DNA of 64,000 bases from a bacterium (lineage in GTDB: Bacteria; Eisenbacteria; RBG-16-71-46; CAIMUX01), in assembly GCA_030431975.1 (NCBI GenBank), contig JAUIHP010000003.1, positions 293,925 to 357,924 of the forward strand. The letters run 5' to 3'. The translations under genes and the position numbers were made by a program. The notes under the pieces were generated by a model, which did no database searches, was not told the origin of the DNA, and saw nothing but the letters and a program-made list of their open reading frames with translations. Below, piece by piece: positions 63,486 to 64,000 of this stretch. The first letter of the stretch is position 1. The number at the start of each line of letters is the position of its first letter.

Positions 63486-63666
63486 GTCTCGAAACGAAAA
63501 GTCGTATCTGACTGGGTCGGAAATCCCACTGCAGCCTGTACGGCACTTGCGCAGAGAACGGGAAGATCGGTTCCAGCTCCTGTATCTGGCAGCGCCTCAA
63601 TGGCTTGGGGTCGGAGGCGAGACTCAGACGCCGGTCGAAACTCAACGTGATCAAGGAGACAGTTGG

Positions 63667-64000
63667 ATGAGACACACGGGTCGATTGTTGTGGGGCGCCT
63701 TGTTGATCTCCGGTGCCGCGCTCTTCTCGGGCTGCATGTCTGACTCGGAGGGTCCGCTGGGACCTGCCAGCCCTGAAGTCGAGGCCGCGGAGCAACGCGT
63801 CATCGCCGTCCCATGGAAGGACAGGCTCGGCAACGGTAACGGTAACGACAACGGAACCAACGGGAACGACAACGGGACCAACGGTAACGACAACGGGACC
63901 AACGGGAACGACAACGGAACCAACGGGAACGACAACGGGACCAACGGGAACGACAACGGGACCAACGGGAACGACAACGGAACCAACGGGAACGACAACG
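63667..64000 (+). CDS. Repeat-rich lipoprotein, truncated by the window end
   Basis: Starts at ATG 63667 with AAGGAG 8 nt upstream and stays open to the window edge (111 codons visible). The n-region MRHTGRLLWG, a hydrophobic core and the lipobox LFSGC with Cys near residue 23 predict a lipid-anchored outer-envelope protein. After SDSEGPLGPASPEVEAAEQR and a basic VPWKDRL stretch the sequence becomes NGNDNGT repeats encoded by 21-bp units. The mature domain lies beyond the window. The repeat may be a flexible surface tether. Confidence 0.82.
   Translation, partial: MRHTGRLLWGALLISGAALFSGCMSDSEGPLGPASPEVEAAEQRVIAVPWKDRLGNGNGNDNGTNGNDNGTNGNDNGTNGNDNGTNGNDNGTNGNDNGTNGNDNGTNGNDN
63832..64000 (+). 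repeat. 21-bp tandem repeat in the terminal lipoprotein
   Basis: At least seven near-identical 21-bp units (AACGGGAACGACAACGGGACC and variants) encode NGNDNGT. The array runs off the window. Confidence 0.9.

Noticed and set aside
63832..64000. CRISPR array
   Set aside because: Units are contiguous without unique spacers, in frame behind a lipobox signal peptide, so this is a protein-coding repeat.

Overview
The window is a gene-dense, GC-rich (roughly 60%) bacterial chromosome segment with about 45 protein genes. I see no rRNA, tRNA, insertion sequence, phage, integron or CRISPR array. The gene set suggests a free-living heterotroph from a little-cultured didermic lineage of the FCB / Eisenbacteria-Krumholzibacteriota type. 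Reasons: a beta-barrel outer-membrane protein; several large secreted proteins ending in FlgD-Ig / sorting-type tails (one with an NPFNP motif); futalosine-route menaquinone genes; and ECF sigma factors paired with a FecR protein or with a very large Ser/Thr kinase. The lineage is an inference; only a phylogeny of tex, thiI, gltA or rpmG could settle it.

Layout. 1-6.3 kb: malate dehydrogenase, Tex, and a secreted beta-helix protein convergent with tex. 6.5-14 kb: a fatty-acid beta-oxidation cluster (acyl-CoA ligase, FadN-type hydratase/dehydrogenase, thiolase, large acyl-CoA dehydrogenase). 14.2-14.8 kb: a small ParD/ParE-type toxin-antitoxin pair. 14.9-20.8 kb: a class V aminotransferase resembling molybdenum-cofactor sulfurase, an unknown protein, fumarylacetoacetase, and convergent kynB/kynU, so tyrosine and tryptophan breakdown. 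20.8-25.7 kb: ECF sigma plus FecR-type membrane protein, the TldD/PmbA protease pair, and a short rpmG. 25.7-26.4 kb: a long non-coding stretch with a terminator and strong hairpins. 26.4-36.4 kb: a GAF sigma54 activator, outer-membrane protein, citrate synthase, lipoprotein, a TMTC-like membrane/TPR protein, ThiI and a ureohydrolase. 36.7-41.3 kb: boxC and boxB (aerobic benzoyl-CoA pathway), a hotdog thioesterase and RNase HII. 41.3-51.5 kb: a block rich in secreted proteins (SH3, BNR/VPS10-like propeller, DMFase-like, and a ~1080-residue protein interrupted by one in-frame TGA). 51.6-56.2 kb: threonine dehydratase-like enzyme, soluble transhydrogenase, cytidylate-kinase-like protein, MFS exporter. 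56.2-60.2 kb: ECF sigma and an 1124-residue kinase/ATPase/TPR protein. 60.3-64 kb: DUF1028 protein, MqnD, MqnC and the start of a repeat-rich lipoprotein.

Together the genes describe respiratory growth on fatty acids and aromatic compounds: beta-oxidation, homogentisate, kynurenine and benzoyl-CoA routes all feed acetyl-CoA or TCA intermediates into citrate synthase and malate dehydrogenase, with menaquinone as a likely quinone.

The points I find most worth a second look are: (1) the in-frame TGA at 49279-49281, followed by a hairpin with a bulged U at a spacing that resembles a bacterial SECIS element; (2) two genes (kynU and the MFS exporter) whose only well-placed start is CTG, each exactly 7 nt after a perfect AAAGGAG; (3) 12-21-bp tandem repeats in the linkers or signal peptides of many unrelated proteins and in several intergenic regions.
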